From the NCBI GenBank assembly GCA_001600495.1, contig BCKE01000002.1:171398-235397 (forward strand): DNA of 64,000 nt. The letters are read 5' to 3'. The notes beneath the pieces were generated by a model that ran no database searches, was not told the origin of the DNA, and worked only from the letters and a program-made list of their open reading frames with translations. This DNA is from Pilasporangium apinafurcum. Taxonomy: Eukaryota; Oomycota; Peronosporomycetes; Pythiales; Pythiaceae. Both the position numbers and the translations under genes were made by a program. How positions within the stretch are numbered: the first letter of the stretch is position 1; each line of letters begins with the position of its first letter. Below, piece by piece: positions 20,280-30,800 of the stretch.

Positions 20280-22000
20280 AAGTCTATTCCAGATAATTAT
20301 GTCCCTGGAATTTGGAAAATTAGGGGTATGGTTTTATAACTGCTTTTACAGAAAAACTATTGCAGCTGTGCAAATAAGATAAATTGTATTTGACTGACTG
20401 AAAAACAAGCTTTTCGTACGTAAAAACCTGACTTCGATTGGATCTGTCAAGCAAGAAGGAGGGACCAGTGAAGTGGCAGGTTATGACGAAGCAAAAGGCG
20501 CCCAAAAAGCGCACCCGCTGCTTTCGCCGCATGACAAAAACAATAGCAAAAATGATTGTTGATACGCGCGCATATTTCGTTAAGGAATATAATACAGGAA
20601 AGCGATTCAATTTGGCGCAGCCTGTGAAGCGCACTGCGGTCTGTCTTGGCATCTCCGAGGGCCTGGTAAAAAAGGCCAGCAAGATGATCGAGACGGGGGA
20701 CGAATTACCAAGCGATGATGAACCGGAAACAAGAGAACGCATTCGTACAGTCCCAGAAGCACTCTTCCCAGTCATTCGTTCGACTATGTTTAATATGTTT
20801 CGCGCAAAAAAAACCGTTACGTTGGACACTCTGCTTGACGAGCTTCAGCAGACACGTGGGACGAGAGCATGCCACTGGCATTGGAGTCGGACGACTCTTT
20901 ACCGAGTGCTGACGGAGAATATGTCGTTTTCGTACAGTAAACGGCCAACCCACTATCAAGCAATCAAGGAAAAACAGTCCGTCGCACTACAGAGACTGCA
21001 GTACATCCAAACGATCCAACGCTATCGTGACGAAGGTCGCCCCATATTCTACCAGGATGAAACTTGGGTAACGAAGAACATGACCCCGGCGAAAGCGTGG
21101 ATGGACGAGAACGGTGAGGGAGGGTTGCAGATGCCGTCAGGACAAGGCATGCACTCTATAATTTGTCATGTTGGAAATGAGGATGGGTTCGTCAAAGGCG
21201 CTGCGCTGATTTTCCGTGGAAAGAACGCTCTTCAAGGCTCAGACTACCACACCGAAATGAACTCTTCCGTTTTCCTTGATTGGCTCGAGAAGAAGGTTTT
21301 CTCGTCTATTCCAGCGCGCTCCGTTGTGGTTATTGATCGTGCTACCTATCATACTGTGCTAACAGAGGAGTCGAAACCTGCGAGATCAACTTTCAAGAAA
21401 GCAGAATATGTCGATTGGCTACTACGACAAAAAATTCGACATGAGATGGATGGGCGCGCACTAATCACGTATGACGACTACATGACCCTCAAAAGGATTG
21501 AATTAGAAGCCATATGCAAGACAAACAAGCCGAAGCCTGTGTATCTAGCTCAGGTTTTAGCAGCAAAGTTTGATTGCGATATTCTGCTCCTACCAGTCTC
21601 ACACCCAGAACTCAATCCAATTGAAATGGTATGGGGGAATGTAAAGGGCTATGTCGCAAAGCGCAACGTCAATTTTTCGCTTTCTGAAGTAGAGTGTCTT
21701 ACGGCCGAACGGTTTGATCAAATTACGGCTGACGAATGGGCTAAGTACGTCAAACATTGCATCAAAGTTGAAGACGACTATTATGAAGCTGCTGACGATA
21801 TCCCGTTTGAGAGCGCCGAAAATTGAAAATAAATTCGGCGGACTGCCATTCTGCTCATATTGCATATTTTTCCTATCCATGAACATAATCATAACGGCAA
21901 AATAGCCAATTTTATATATTCTCAATAATTTCGGGCCAAAAACGTTTATTTTTTGAGATATCAAAAAATTACCATAGTCATAATTAACTGGAATAGACTT
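20280..22000 (+). mobile_element. Intact-looking Tc1/mariner-type DNA transposon
   Basis: This element of 1721 bp is bounded by 22-bp terminal inverted repeats (20280-20301 and 21979-22000, 21 of 22 bases matching). They begin AAGTCTATTCCAG and are flanked on both sides by TA (20278-20279 and 22001-22002), the target duplication of this superfamily. It contains one uninterrupted transposase gene. Near-perfect ends and an open gene suggest recent insertion and possibly current mobility. It sits between the GH72 and OLA1 genes without disturbing either. Confidence 0.9.
20483..21826 (+). CDS. Tc1/mariner-superfamily DDE transposase, 447 aa
   Basis: The start is taken at the first ATG (20483); an upstream in-frame TTG at 20438 is unlikely. 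Order of features: a basic N-terminus with a helix-turn-helix region (KRTAVCLGISEGLVKKASKMI), a second helical block, then the catalytic core. The core has FYQDETWV (first Asp), SVVVIDRATYH (second Asp) and HPELNPIEMVWG (Glu). The second Asp and the Glu are about 95 residues apart, far more than the 34-41 of classical Tc1/mariner enzymes; the extra segment contains YDDYMTLKRIELEAI. All three catalytic residues are present and there is no stop, so it may be functional. Confidence 0.9.
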   Translation: MTKQKAPKKRTRCFRRMTKTIAKMIVDTRAYFVKEYNTGKRFNLAQPVKRTAVCLGISEGLVKKASKMIETGDELPSDDEPETRERIRTVPEALFPVIRSTMFNMFRAKKTVTLDTLLDELQQTRGTRACHWHWSRTTLYRVLTENMSFSYSKRPTHYQAIKEKQSVALQRLQYIQTIQRYRDEGRPIFYQDETWVTKNMTPAKAWMDENGEGGLQMPSGQGMHSIICHVGNEDGFVKGAALIFRGKNALQGSDYHTEMNSSVFLDWLEKKVFSSIPARSVVVIDRATYHTVLTEESKPARSTFKKAEYVDWLLRQKIRHEMDGRALITYDDYMTLKRIELEAICKTNKPKPVYLAQVLAAKFDCDILLLPVSHPELNPIEMVWGNVKGYVAKRNVNFSLSEVECLTAERFDQITADEWAKYVKHCIKVEDDYYEAADDIPFESAEN

Positions 22001-22190
22001 TAGGAATGGTTCGTCAAAATGTATCCATGCAATCCGAACTTACCAAGAACTAGCCATGCGTACTTTTCGTACTCGTTTTAAATGATCACCACGAGATGTT
22101 TAAAACACAACTGATAGATTTCCAGTGGCGGAACGCGGGCCATTCCACCTTCATTCATTTGATCACAAAGGAAAGACCCACACGACAGCT

Positions 22191-23669
22191 ATGCCACCGA
22201 AGAAGAAAACCGAAGACGTATGTTGGCCGATACTCTATGCTTGTGAGATGATTGTGCTATCGACGTATATGTTTAACCTTTGCTTGTGTATGCATATTAC
22301 CAGACGCCGCGTGTGTACCTTGGCCGACCAGGCAACAACGTCAAGATCGGCATTGTCGGGGTGCCGAATGTCGGCAAGAGTACGTTTTTTAACTGTCTGT
22401 CAAAGCTGAACATCCCAGCAGAAAACTTCCCTTTCTGTACGATTGAGCCCAATGAGGCTGTGGTGCCACTGCCGGATCAGCGCTTCAACTGGTTGGTGGA
22501 AAAATACCAACCTGCTAGCGTGTAAGTGTTTCATTTAGCTATGTTTGTTAATTTTCTCTTTCATGCGTTGGGTATCACTAACACGAGCAATATGAATGAT
22601 AGTGTACCTCCTGTGATGACCATTACTGATATCGCTGGGTTAGTGCGTGGCGCTTCGGAAGGTGCTGGGTTGGGTAATGCCTTTTTGTCCCATATTCAAG
22701 CCGTCGATGCGATCTACCACATGGTGCGTGGGTTCGACTCCACAGAAGTTACTCACGTTGAAGGCAACGTGGACCCTGTTCGTGATATGAAGATCATTCA
22801 AGATGAACTGCGTTTGAAAGATCTGGACCGTGTCACCAAGGCTGCCGAAGGCTTGAAGAAGACTGTAGAGCGTGGTTTGGGCGGAAAAGAAAAGAAGATG
22901 GAGTATGAGGCGCTTGTTCATGTGAAGGAATGGCTGGAAGCGGGCAACGAGGTTTCGTTCGGCAACTGGAGTGCGTTTGAGGTAGAAGTCTTGAACACAC
23001 TGCAACTGCTTACGGCGAAACCTGTTGTGTATTTGGTCAATGTGAGCAAGAAGGATTACCTTCGCAAGGGCAACAAATACTTGCCAAAGATTGCCGAGTA
23101 CTTGAAGGAAAGAGGTGGTAACGAACCAGTGATTCCATTGAGTTGTGAATTTGAGTTGGAGTTGTTGGATTTGGATGCCGGCGGTCAGTTGGCGCAATAT
23201 CAGAAGGAAAATCCAACCCACAAGTCCACCTTGAATCGTATTTTGAAGATGGGTTACCAAGCACTTGGTTTGATCCACTTCTTCACCGCTGGTAAAGACG
23301 AAGTTCGTGGCTGGACGATTCGCAAGGGTCGATTGGCACCCCAAGCCGCTGGTGTCATTCACTCGGATTTCGAAAAGGGTTTCATTATGGCCGAAGTCCA
23401 GGCGTTTGCTGATTTGAAAGAATGTAAGTGTTGTCTATTAGCCATGTCATTTTATCGACAACGTACTCATTCCGTACTTGTTTTTTTTCAGTGGGTTCTG
23501 AAGAAGCAGTGAAGAAGGCTGGTAAATTGAGACAGCAAGGCAAGAAATACGAGGTACGCCATTCACGTGTGGTTTTAGTGTCAATGACGTGTTAATTAAT
23601 CATGGTGTCGACTTTGTTTGCGAGTAGGTGGAAGATGGTGATATCATTTTCTTCAAGTTCAACAACTAG
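22191..23669 (+). CDS. OLA1: Obg-like ATPase 1 (YchF/OLA1 GTPase family)
   Basis: The gene has five exons (22191-22217, 22304-22521, 22603-23423, 23492-23553, 23628-23669) encoding 389 residues, close to the usual 395. Exon 1 encodes only MPPKKKTED. The P-loop is [11 protein letters not shown], the G3 region is [22 protein letters not shown], and the G4-like region is NVSKKDY, in place of NKxD as in other OLA1/YchF proteins that prefer ATP. The C-terminal TGS domain runs from [17 protein letters not shown] to [13 protein letters not shown]-stop. The family is a cytosolic P-loop NTPase linked to translation and stress responses. It is highly conserved and the model is secure. Confidence 0.95.
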
Positions 23670-23880
23670 GTTTACGATCTCAGTAATTCGCTTTATCGTG
23701 TCCGGACGACTGTACCTTTCTACGAAATTGTTCTGTGATATCGTGACAAACTTAGATGGCTCTTCAGGCTACTGTAGGTGCTCGAGCTGAAGATGGGAGA
23801 CCAAGAGAATATACTACTTTCCTGACTTCCACATCAAGGAATTTTCCATTTTCATTCCGGAATGTTGGTATTTCCTTAAT

Positions 23881-24015
23881 CTCAGGAGATTATATGAGAT
23901 ACCAAAGTACGAGCAACTCAGGGAGAATACCCTGTTTTTTGTTTGACTCCGACTTTACTAGCAAAAGCTAATTAAGACTAGACAACCGCGGAGTAGACAT
24001 CTCCGCCACCTGGAC
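23881..24015 (-). ncRNA. Candidate omega/fRNA-like 3' end, remnant C
   Basis: Two stem-loops on the minus strand: 23988-24006 (GCGGAG/CTCCGC, 7-nt loop, overlapping the TnpB stop region) and 23919-23934 (CAGGG/CCCTG, 6-nt loop). The layout equals that of remnant B, and copies A1 and D keep stems with changed bases. No expression evidence. Confidence 0.4.
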
Positions 24016-24161
24016 TCGATGAGTAAGTGTTCATTCTTGAGAAAGATGTTTCTAGCAGCGTTGACATCTCTGTCAATGAGGGCATTCCAAGACTTTCTGA
24101 TATCAAACATCTTGTGGAGAAGTTGCTTCTGTTCCTTCGTTGGATACAACCTCACTTTCAA
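23958..24161 (-). pseudogene. TnpB/Fanzor mini-ORF: N-terminus fused to RuvC-III tail
   Basis: A 67-codon open frame. Residues 1-25 match the TnpB/Fanzor N-terminal strand and helix (KVRLYPTKEQKQLL). From residue 30 it is the C-terminal part (DRDVNAARNIFLKNEHLL...RWRRCLLRGCLVLISFC). The wedge domain, RuvC-I, RuvC-II and zinc ribbon are missing, so it cannot be a nuclease. The first codon is TTG rather than ATG. It is probably a deletion relic; a peptide product cannot be excluded. Confidence 0.68.
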
Positions 24162-24222
24162 GATGCTGTTTGGACTTGGTTTATCTATCGTGCATCATTT
24201 GATCCTTTCCGAGTGTCGGAGA

Positions 24223-24528
24223 TCAGAGTCTTCTGAGCATTCCTGCCTTCCTTCCATTTCTTCTCACAACAAAGACGTTAACATGAGACGAGAGGCGTTC
24301 TCTTGCTTTCATATCTTCATTCTTGTCTTCATGAAGTTGTTGGTCAGTGTGAACCACGATTTGAATAGTATGCTCTTTACACATTTGTGCGAGGAGTCTA
24401 TACTCAAATCGGTCTTGGACGGTAACCACAATCCTCGAGATCTGCTTTTTACGTGCCATTTCTACCATTCTGGGCAGTCCTGGTTTGCTGTCCTTGAGAC
24501 CGGAACCAATGTCGATCTCCTCGGGCAT
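24223..24528 (-). pseudogene. IS607 TnpA serine-recombinase (resolvase) fragment
   Basis: The frame reads EEIDIGSGLKDSKPGLPRMVEMARKKQ, ISRIVVTVQDRFEYRLLAQMC, KEHTIQIVV, then EDKNEDMKARERLSSHVNVFVVRRNGRKA. This follows the IS607 TnpA pattern DiGSGlN..R.GL..ll..a....i.rivV...DRl.RfG.ell..lc...g.eivV...eD...A/R.NGRRS. The first segment, with the catalytic serine (YxRVSS), is not in this frame, and stops lie upstream. The DR of the active site is kept, while the usual RfGyE is reduced to FEYR. It is a decayed gene upstream of tnpB, as in bacterial and viral IS607 elements. Confidence 0.74.
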
Positions 24529-24620
24529 GTACTGTCATCGCCTTCCGTCCTTTCTTGAAAAGAAGGATAGCGGAGAAAAGATCTCATCGTGGAGAATTGA
24601 AAACAAGTTTCTATCCCACC

Positions 24621-24885
24621 GGTGGGAGAAATGGGGAAATAAAGGTTAAGAAACGACGGAGGTCCTGCGAGTGGTCGCGACTGTTGGCTACCGCTCCAAC
24701 GTTGTAAATCTTGCTGTTTATCAGTGATTAGTACTTGTATGGGTTGAACACTTTTGTTAGTTCCAAGGCGGTTGACTTCAAGAAACAGAGGTAGTTGAGG
24801 TGATCGAGGAACAGTAATTACATATCTGGAGGCCAAGATAAAGAGATAATTCCTGACAGGAATACTTACAAGAGACTGAGGCAAC
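24621..24885. promoter_or_regulatory. Upstream region of the dynein gene
   Basis: These 265 bases lie between remnant C and the dynein start codon. No motif identified. The dynein promoter must lie here or within the IS607 remnant. Confidence 0.35.
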
Positions 24886-27800
24886 ATGGTTAGTTCTGAC
24901 ATTCTTGATGATATGAGGATGTGATGACAATTGACTCATTCGCGATACTTACTTTGTATAGCCAATCGGATTTGGAACAGAGCCTGAAATGACCTGGCTC
25001 ACGCCAAAGCAGACTGGAGAGATTCCTGTGAAGCGGTCAGGTCATTCTTTTACCCTGTTGAAGAGTTCTGACACGGAAACTAGTATCTATATGTTCGGTG
25101 GTTGTGATCATAAATCGCCACCTGGTCCAACAAATGACCTATATAAGCTGGACATCACAAACGGTAGGTTGACTGGATTCAATGATGATGGTCATTTTGC
25201 TAATATACTAACTTGGAATGGCTTAAGGCTACACATGGTCCAAGGTTAACCCAAGCGCAAACAGTCCTGAAGAGCTGCCCCCACCGCGTTGGAGGCATTC
25301 AGCGGTTCTCTACGAGAAGAAAATTATTATCTTTGGCGGCTTCGCTGCTGAGAAAAGAATGAATGATTTGTGGATATTTAACACAGAGCTCAAGGTATGG
25401 GAGCAAAAACACGCCCAAGGATTTTGGGAAGGTCTCCCGCAGTGTCGTGGTGCTCATAGCGCAACATTGGTCGACGACAAGATGTATGTTTTTGGTGGTT
25501 ACGGTGGTAACGGGTATGGGCGAACAGATTTCAACGATCTACATGTTTTGGATTTGAATAACTTCAAGTGGGAAGAAGTCCAAGCTGAAGGAGAAAAACC
25601 AGAGCCACGATCTGGACATCAGACATGTTTGGTAAACGGCCAGCTTTTCGTCATTGGCGGATGGAACAGCTTCAAACAATTTCACGATATTTTTGTCTTC
25701 GATTTGTCTACGAAGAAATGGAGCTTACTCAACGTACCGTTGCCAGCCCCAACGTGGAATCACACTTGTGTAGGAGTCGCTGCTGTTCCACATTGGAAAG
25801 TGTTTATGTTTGGTGGTAACAGTGGGGATTTAGCAGAAACTGGTACTGCTCAAGGTGCCTATCTGAATAATGCAATGGTACTAGACACAGGTAAGATGGA
25901 ATGGCGGAGCCCTCCTGTCAAAGGTGAGTTACCGACGGCTCGAGCAGATACGACTATGGTGTTTGACAAGAGTACCAGCTACTTGATCTTTTTTGGCGGC
26001 TGGGCAAATCGATGGTTCAATGACTTACACATCCTCAATGCAAGTGAGATAGTTGGACCACCTTATTCTATATCGTCGATAGAGCCGATGTCTGGCCCTA
26101 TCACAGGCAATGCAAAGATCAAGATTCATGGCTTTAATTTTTCAGGACAATCAGCGACATTGCGATTTGCCGTAGCGAAGGGTTTTGTGGATGTCAGTGG
26201 TGCTGTTCTTAGCCCAACTGTTCTTCAGGCCACGGCTCCAAGTTTTGAAAAATTCGGTGCATTACTTGCTGAAGTTCGCGTGTCGCTGTCTGGTGGAATG
26301 TACACGAATGTGTCGACATCATATAAATTTCACTCAGTCACGGCCGCCACAAAGTCACTTGCGTTTGGGCCGTGCTTGATATCCGCTTTGAGTGACAACT
26401 GCTTGGCAGAATATCCGACTACATTCATTATCCTGTCGAAGGATAAGGATGGTAACCCACGTGACTGTGGTGGCGACGAATTCACCATTTCTTTGATGCA
26501 ATGTGATGAAGGGAATAAAACCGATGAAGAGCAGCCAATAACATCCATAATTGACAAAAATGATGGAACGTATGTGGTCACATTCACTGCTCCAAAAGCA
26601 GGCAAGTATCTCATCTCCGTGGTTTTCAATGGAACATTCGGCGGAGTTGCTGGTCCAGTTCGTGGCTCTCCATTTACGGCATACTTCCAAGCACCAACCG
26701 AAGAGAACAAAGTAAAGTGCATGCCACCACTCGAAAACGAAAAACAATTCACCTCTGGCGATCTTATTCGCCGCTTGATGGCAAGTATGAACAAACGCAA
26801 CAGCGAGTTCCGACGTGTACTGATCGATTTAAGAAAAGATATTCCAAGCAACGAGACGGATGGACTTGAAACACTTCGCAAAATGAAAGAAATCATTCGC
26901 AAACTGGACCTGGAGAAAGAGATGAACCATTTGATCCTCGACCAAGTTCGCCAGCTTTTCGGCAACATCAAAAAAATTGGTGGTCATGTAGATAAAGAGC
27001 TCGTGGATATTGAAAATATGGAGAAATTGTTCTCAGATGTCGAAAAGCAAATTCCAGTAACAGAGCAACGTATCCAAGAGCCAACACGAGTCTTTAGCGA
27101 GAAAACAGAGGAAAAGATCCTCGCGTATGAAAAGACCATAGCGAAGAAAATGGAAACGCTGAAGACTCTTGACTTTTGGTCGTCTAAACTGGAACCTGAT
27201 AAAGGGTTGGAGAAAATTGAGAGCTATTTAGTAGACTGGGAAATGGAAATGAAGAAATGTGAAGAGAACAAGAAATTATGCTCGATTTTCGGGTTCCCGC
27301 AACTAATGAATGAATCATTGCGCATGATGGGACTCATGCGAGCGGATGCGGAAGGAATGAAAACTGTTTGGGCAATTATCAAACGAGCAAAAAATTTCTT
27401 CCAAGCAACTACGCAGATTCTGTTTAAGCAAGTCGACGTGAACTCTCTTCAAATTGAAGTGCAATCCATGCTGAAAGAGTTGAAGAAAATTCCCAAGGAA
27501 ATTCAATGGTGTGACGCATATAAATCCATTCTACAGGAATGTCAGTCTTTCGATAAAACTCATCCATTGATTCGATGTGTGTCTTCGAGTTACATGCGAC
27601 CACGGCACTGGAAACGGATTATGGCACAAACTGGAGAGTTTCCTACTCCAGATGAAGATCCAAATCAGCGACTAGGGCTCATACTAAGCAAGAATTTGCA
27701 CAACTTTAGCTCAGACATCACCGAGATATGCTATGAGGCTGAGAAAGAGCAAGAATTGGAACTTCGATTAATCGAACTAGAGGGCATCTGGTCAGAAGTG

Positions 27801-30800
27801 AATTGGGAAATGACACCTTACAACCCTGGTGCTGCAAATGAAGATGACATCGTACCGTTATTGAAGGTATCAGAAGAGAACTTTGAGCTACTCGAAACAC
27901 ACCAAATCGATGTACAAGGGATGAGTGCATCGCCATACCAATCAGAATTTGAGCCGCGTGTAGCAAGTCTTCAACTGGGATTATCATCAATCAACGAAGT
28001 TGTACTGCTACTTGGTGATATCCAGCGTTCGTGGAGTTACTTAGAGCCTCTTTTTATTCAGTCTGAAGAAGTGAAGAAACAGCTTCCTGAACTAACCGCT
28101 GACTTCGAAGATATTGATGTAGACGTACGAAAGATACTCAAAACCGCATGGAAGACATACAATGTGAGGCATGCATGCACTGAGCCCGGTTTAATAAAAC
28201 GACTTGAAAATATTGTGGAAAAACTAGAACTGTGCAAGCATCGTTTGAAAGAATTTTTGGACGGGAGAAGGCGTCAGTTTCCTCGCTTTTACTTCATGTC
28301 TGAAGCAGATCTTTTGGATATTTTATCCAATGGATCGCATCCAGATCGTATTATGCCGCATTGCTCCAAAATTTATCTGGCGACGAAGACGCTGGTACTT
28401 GAAACACATGAAGGTGTTGAACGGCCGGTCGCTACTGCATTTGAAGCTGGTGTTGGACATGAAATTGTGGACTTTTACGAGCCTCCTGTACTGAAGGGTG
28501 AGGCTGAGATCTATTTGGAGACGGTGATGCGTGCAATGCGACTAACCCTCTTCAAACACATCGAACGCTCCTTAGTTGCATATACTGAGATGCCTCGAGT
28601 TGAATGGATTAATTTTAAAGACCCAACTGGAAAACCTATGGATGCAGCTCAAATTATTCTACTCGCAGCAGGCGTTCATTATGTGCAAGAAGTAGAGCGA
28701 GCGTTCCGTTCCATGCAATCTGGCGATAAAGATGCACTCAAGACTTACAATAAGCTACAGGAAAAGCAGCTGGAAGATTTAATCAAGCTTACCCAAAGTA
28801 AGATTTCGTCTGCGGAACGTCAGCGTGTCATGGTGCTAATTACTATGGATGCTCACGGGCGAGATATTGTGGCGAACATGATTCGCGCGGGCGTGGACGA
28901 TGCATCATCTTTCCAGTGGCAATCACAGTTGAAGCATTATTTTTCTCCAACTCAGGGTAGTTTTCTCAAACGTGATATGGAATTTCGAGGTATTAACAAT
29001 TCTCGTGCTCAGATCCTCATTTGTGATGCTGGGATTCCATACGATTACGAGTATCTAGGTAATGGGCCTCGACTTGTAATCACCCCACTCACAGATCGAA
29101 TATATGTGACAGCAACTCAGGCGCTTAACTTACAAATGGGTTGTGCCCCTGCTGGTCCTGCTGGCACGGGAAAAACAGAGACAACAAAAGATTTGGCAAA
29201 TGCGTTGGGAAAAGTGTGTTATGTGTTTAACTGTTCACCTGAAATGGATTTCAAGAGTCTCGGAAACATTTTTAAAGGGTTGGCATCGTCTGGGTCGTGG
29301 GGGTGCTTCGATGAATTTAACCGTCTTGTTCCAGAAGTGTTGTCAGTGTGTTCTGTGCAGTTTAAAGCTGTTTGTGATGCCTGTAAGGCGGACGATGAGA
29401 AGTTCATATTGGAAAATGATGAGGTGAAGCTGGACCCAACAGTTGGTGCATTTATCACTATGAATCCAGGCTATTTAGGTCGCTCAGAGTTACCTGAAGG
29501 ACTGAAGGCACTCTTCCGACCAATGACCGTTATGGTACCAGATTTGGTGCTAATCTGTGAAAACATGCTCATGGCAGAGGGATTTACACAAGCGAAAATT
29601 CTTGCCTCTAAATTCTATGGTCTTTACTCCTTGCTTGGGCAACTACTGTCGAAACAGTTGCATTATGATTGGGGGCTCCGTGCTGTGAAAAGTGTATTAT
29701 GTGTGGCTGGTGCGTTCAAACGTGCAGAGCCAGATATTCCGGAAGTTGATCTTTTGATGCGAGCGTTACGAGATTTTAATATTCCGAAGATCGTGGCAGA
29801 AGATATGGTGATCTTTTTTGGCCTTCTAGGTGATCTTTTTCCTCGCGACAGTCCCAATGTTGATGTTCGTAATGATCCACCACGAAAGCGCGATATGGAT
29901 TTGGAGTCCATGGTCCAAGGTGCATGCGAAGCTATCGGCAATACGCCTCGACCAGAGTTTATGCTAAAGGTTGTCCAGTTATCTGAGCTGTTAGCAATTC
30001 GCCATTGTGTCTTTGTCATGGGGCCACCATCGTCGGGCAAGACCGAAACTTGGAAAACACTTAAGAAAGTGCGAGAATTGATGGGTACACCCATGGAAGT
30101 CCAGGATTTGAATCCAAAGTCGGTGAGTACCAACGAACTTTATGGGTATATTGTACTCAAAACACGTGAATGGAAAGATGGATTATTATCGCGCATTATG
30201 CGTGATTTGGGATCACGCCGTCGCGATAATGGTGATGAAGACAACAATCCGAAATGGATCATTTTGGATGGCGACTTGGATGCCAACTGGATTGAGTCAA
30301 TGAACTCGGTCATGGACGATAATCGTATGCTGACCTTAGCATCAAATGAACGCATTCCGCTCAAGTCACACATGCGGATGATTTTTGAGATTCGTGATCT
30401 TGTGTATGCGACACCAGCGACGGTATCCCGTGCCGGTATTTTGTACATTTCGACTTCAGAGGGCTACCAGTGGAGATGCTTGATCGACAGTTGGTTGGAG
30501 CGTCATTGCCAGCCTCCAATTGACCATCGCTTGAAGAATATGATGTTTACACCGGATATTCGCACGAAATTTCAAGGTCTGTTCGATCAGTATATTGAGC
30601 CGACATTAAGGTTTTTCAGAAAGAAGCTTGTGCCAATCGTGCCGGTTGAAGAAACGACGCTAGTGACCAATTTGCTCAATATGATTGACTGTTTGCTGAC
30701 ACCTGAAGTTCTTCAAGACTACACCGTGATGCAAAACAACTTCGTCTTCTGTTGTGTGTGGGCGTTTGGATCCATTTTAACCGTGAGTGACGATGGAACA

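Larger units (their letters stand above)
23880..24620 (-). mobile_element. IS607-like element remnant C: tnpA plus internally deleted tnpB
   Basis: This is the most informative copy, on the minus strand. From its 5' side (about 24620) it has a resolvase-type tnpA segment (24528-24223). Next comes the start of tnpB (LKVRLYPTKEQKQLLHKMFDIRKSWNALI), fused in frame to the RuvC-III tail (DRDVNAARNI...). The non-coding 3' end finishes near 23880. The tnpA-then-tnpB order is that of IS607. About 300 codons of tnpB are deleted. The element ends about 210 bp after the OLA1 stop, and the dynein gene starts 270 bp beyond its other side. Confidence 0.75.

Noticed and set aside
22640-23362. 240-codon minus-strand frame
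   Set aside because: It is antisense to OLA1, whose conserved sequence fully explains the locus.
24019-24558. 179-codon plus-strand frame over remnant C
   Set aside because: The minus strand encodes TnpA and TnpB fragments here; the plus frame is their shadow.
26330-26971. 213-codon minus-strand frame inside the dynein gene
   Set aside because: Antisense to conserved filamin-like and tail sequence, with no homology seen.
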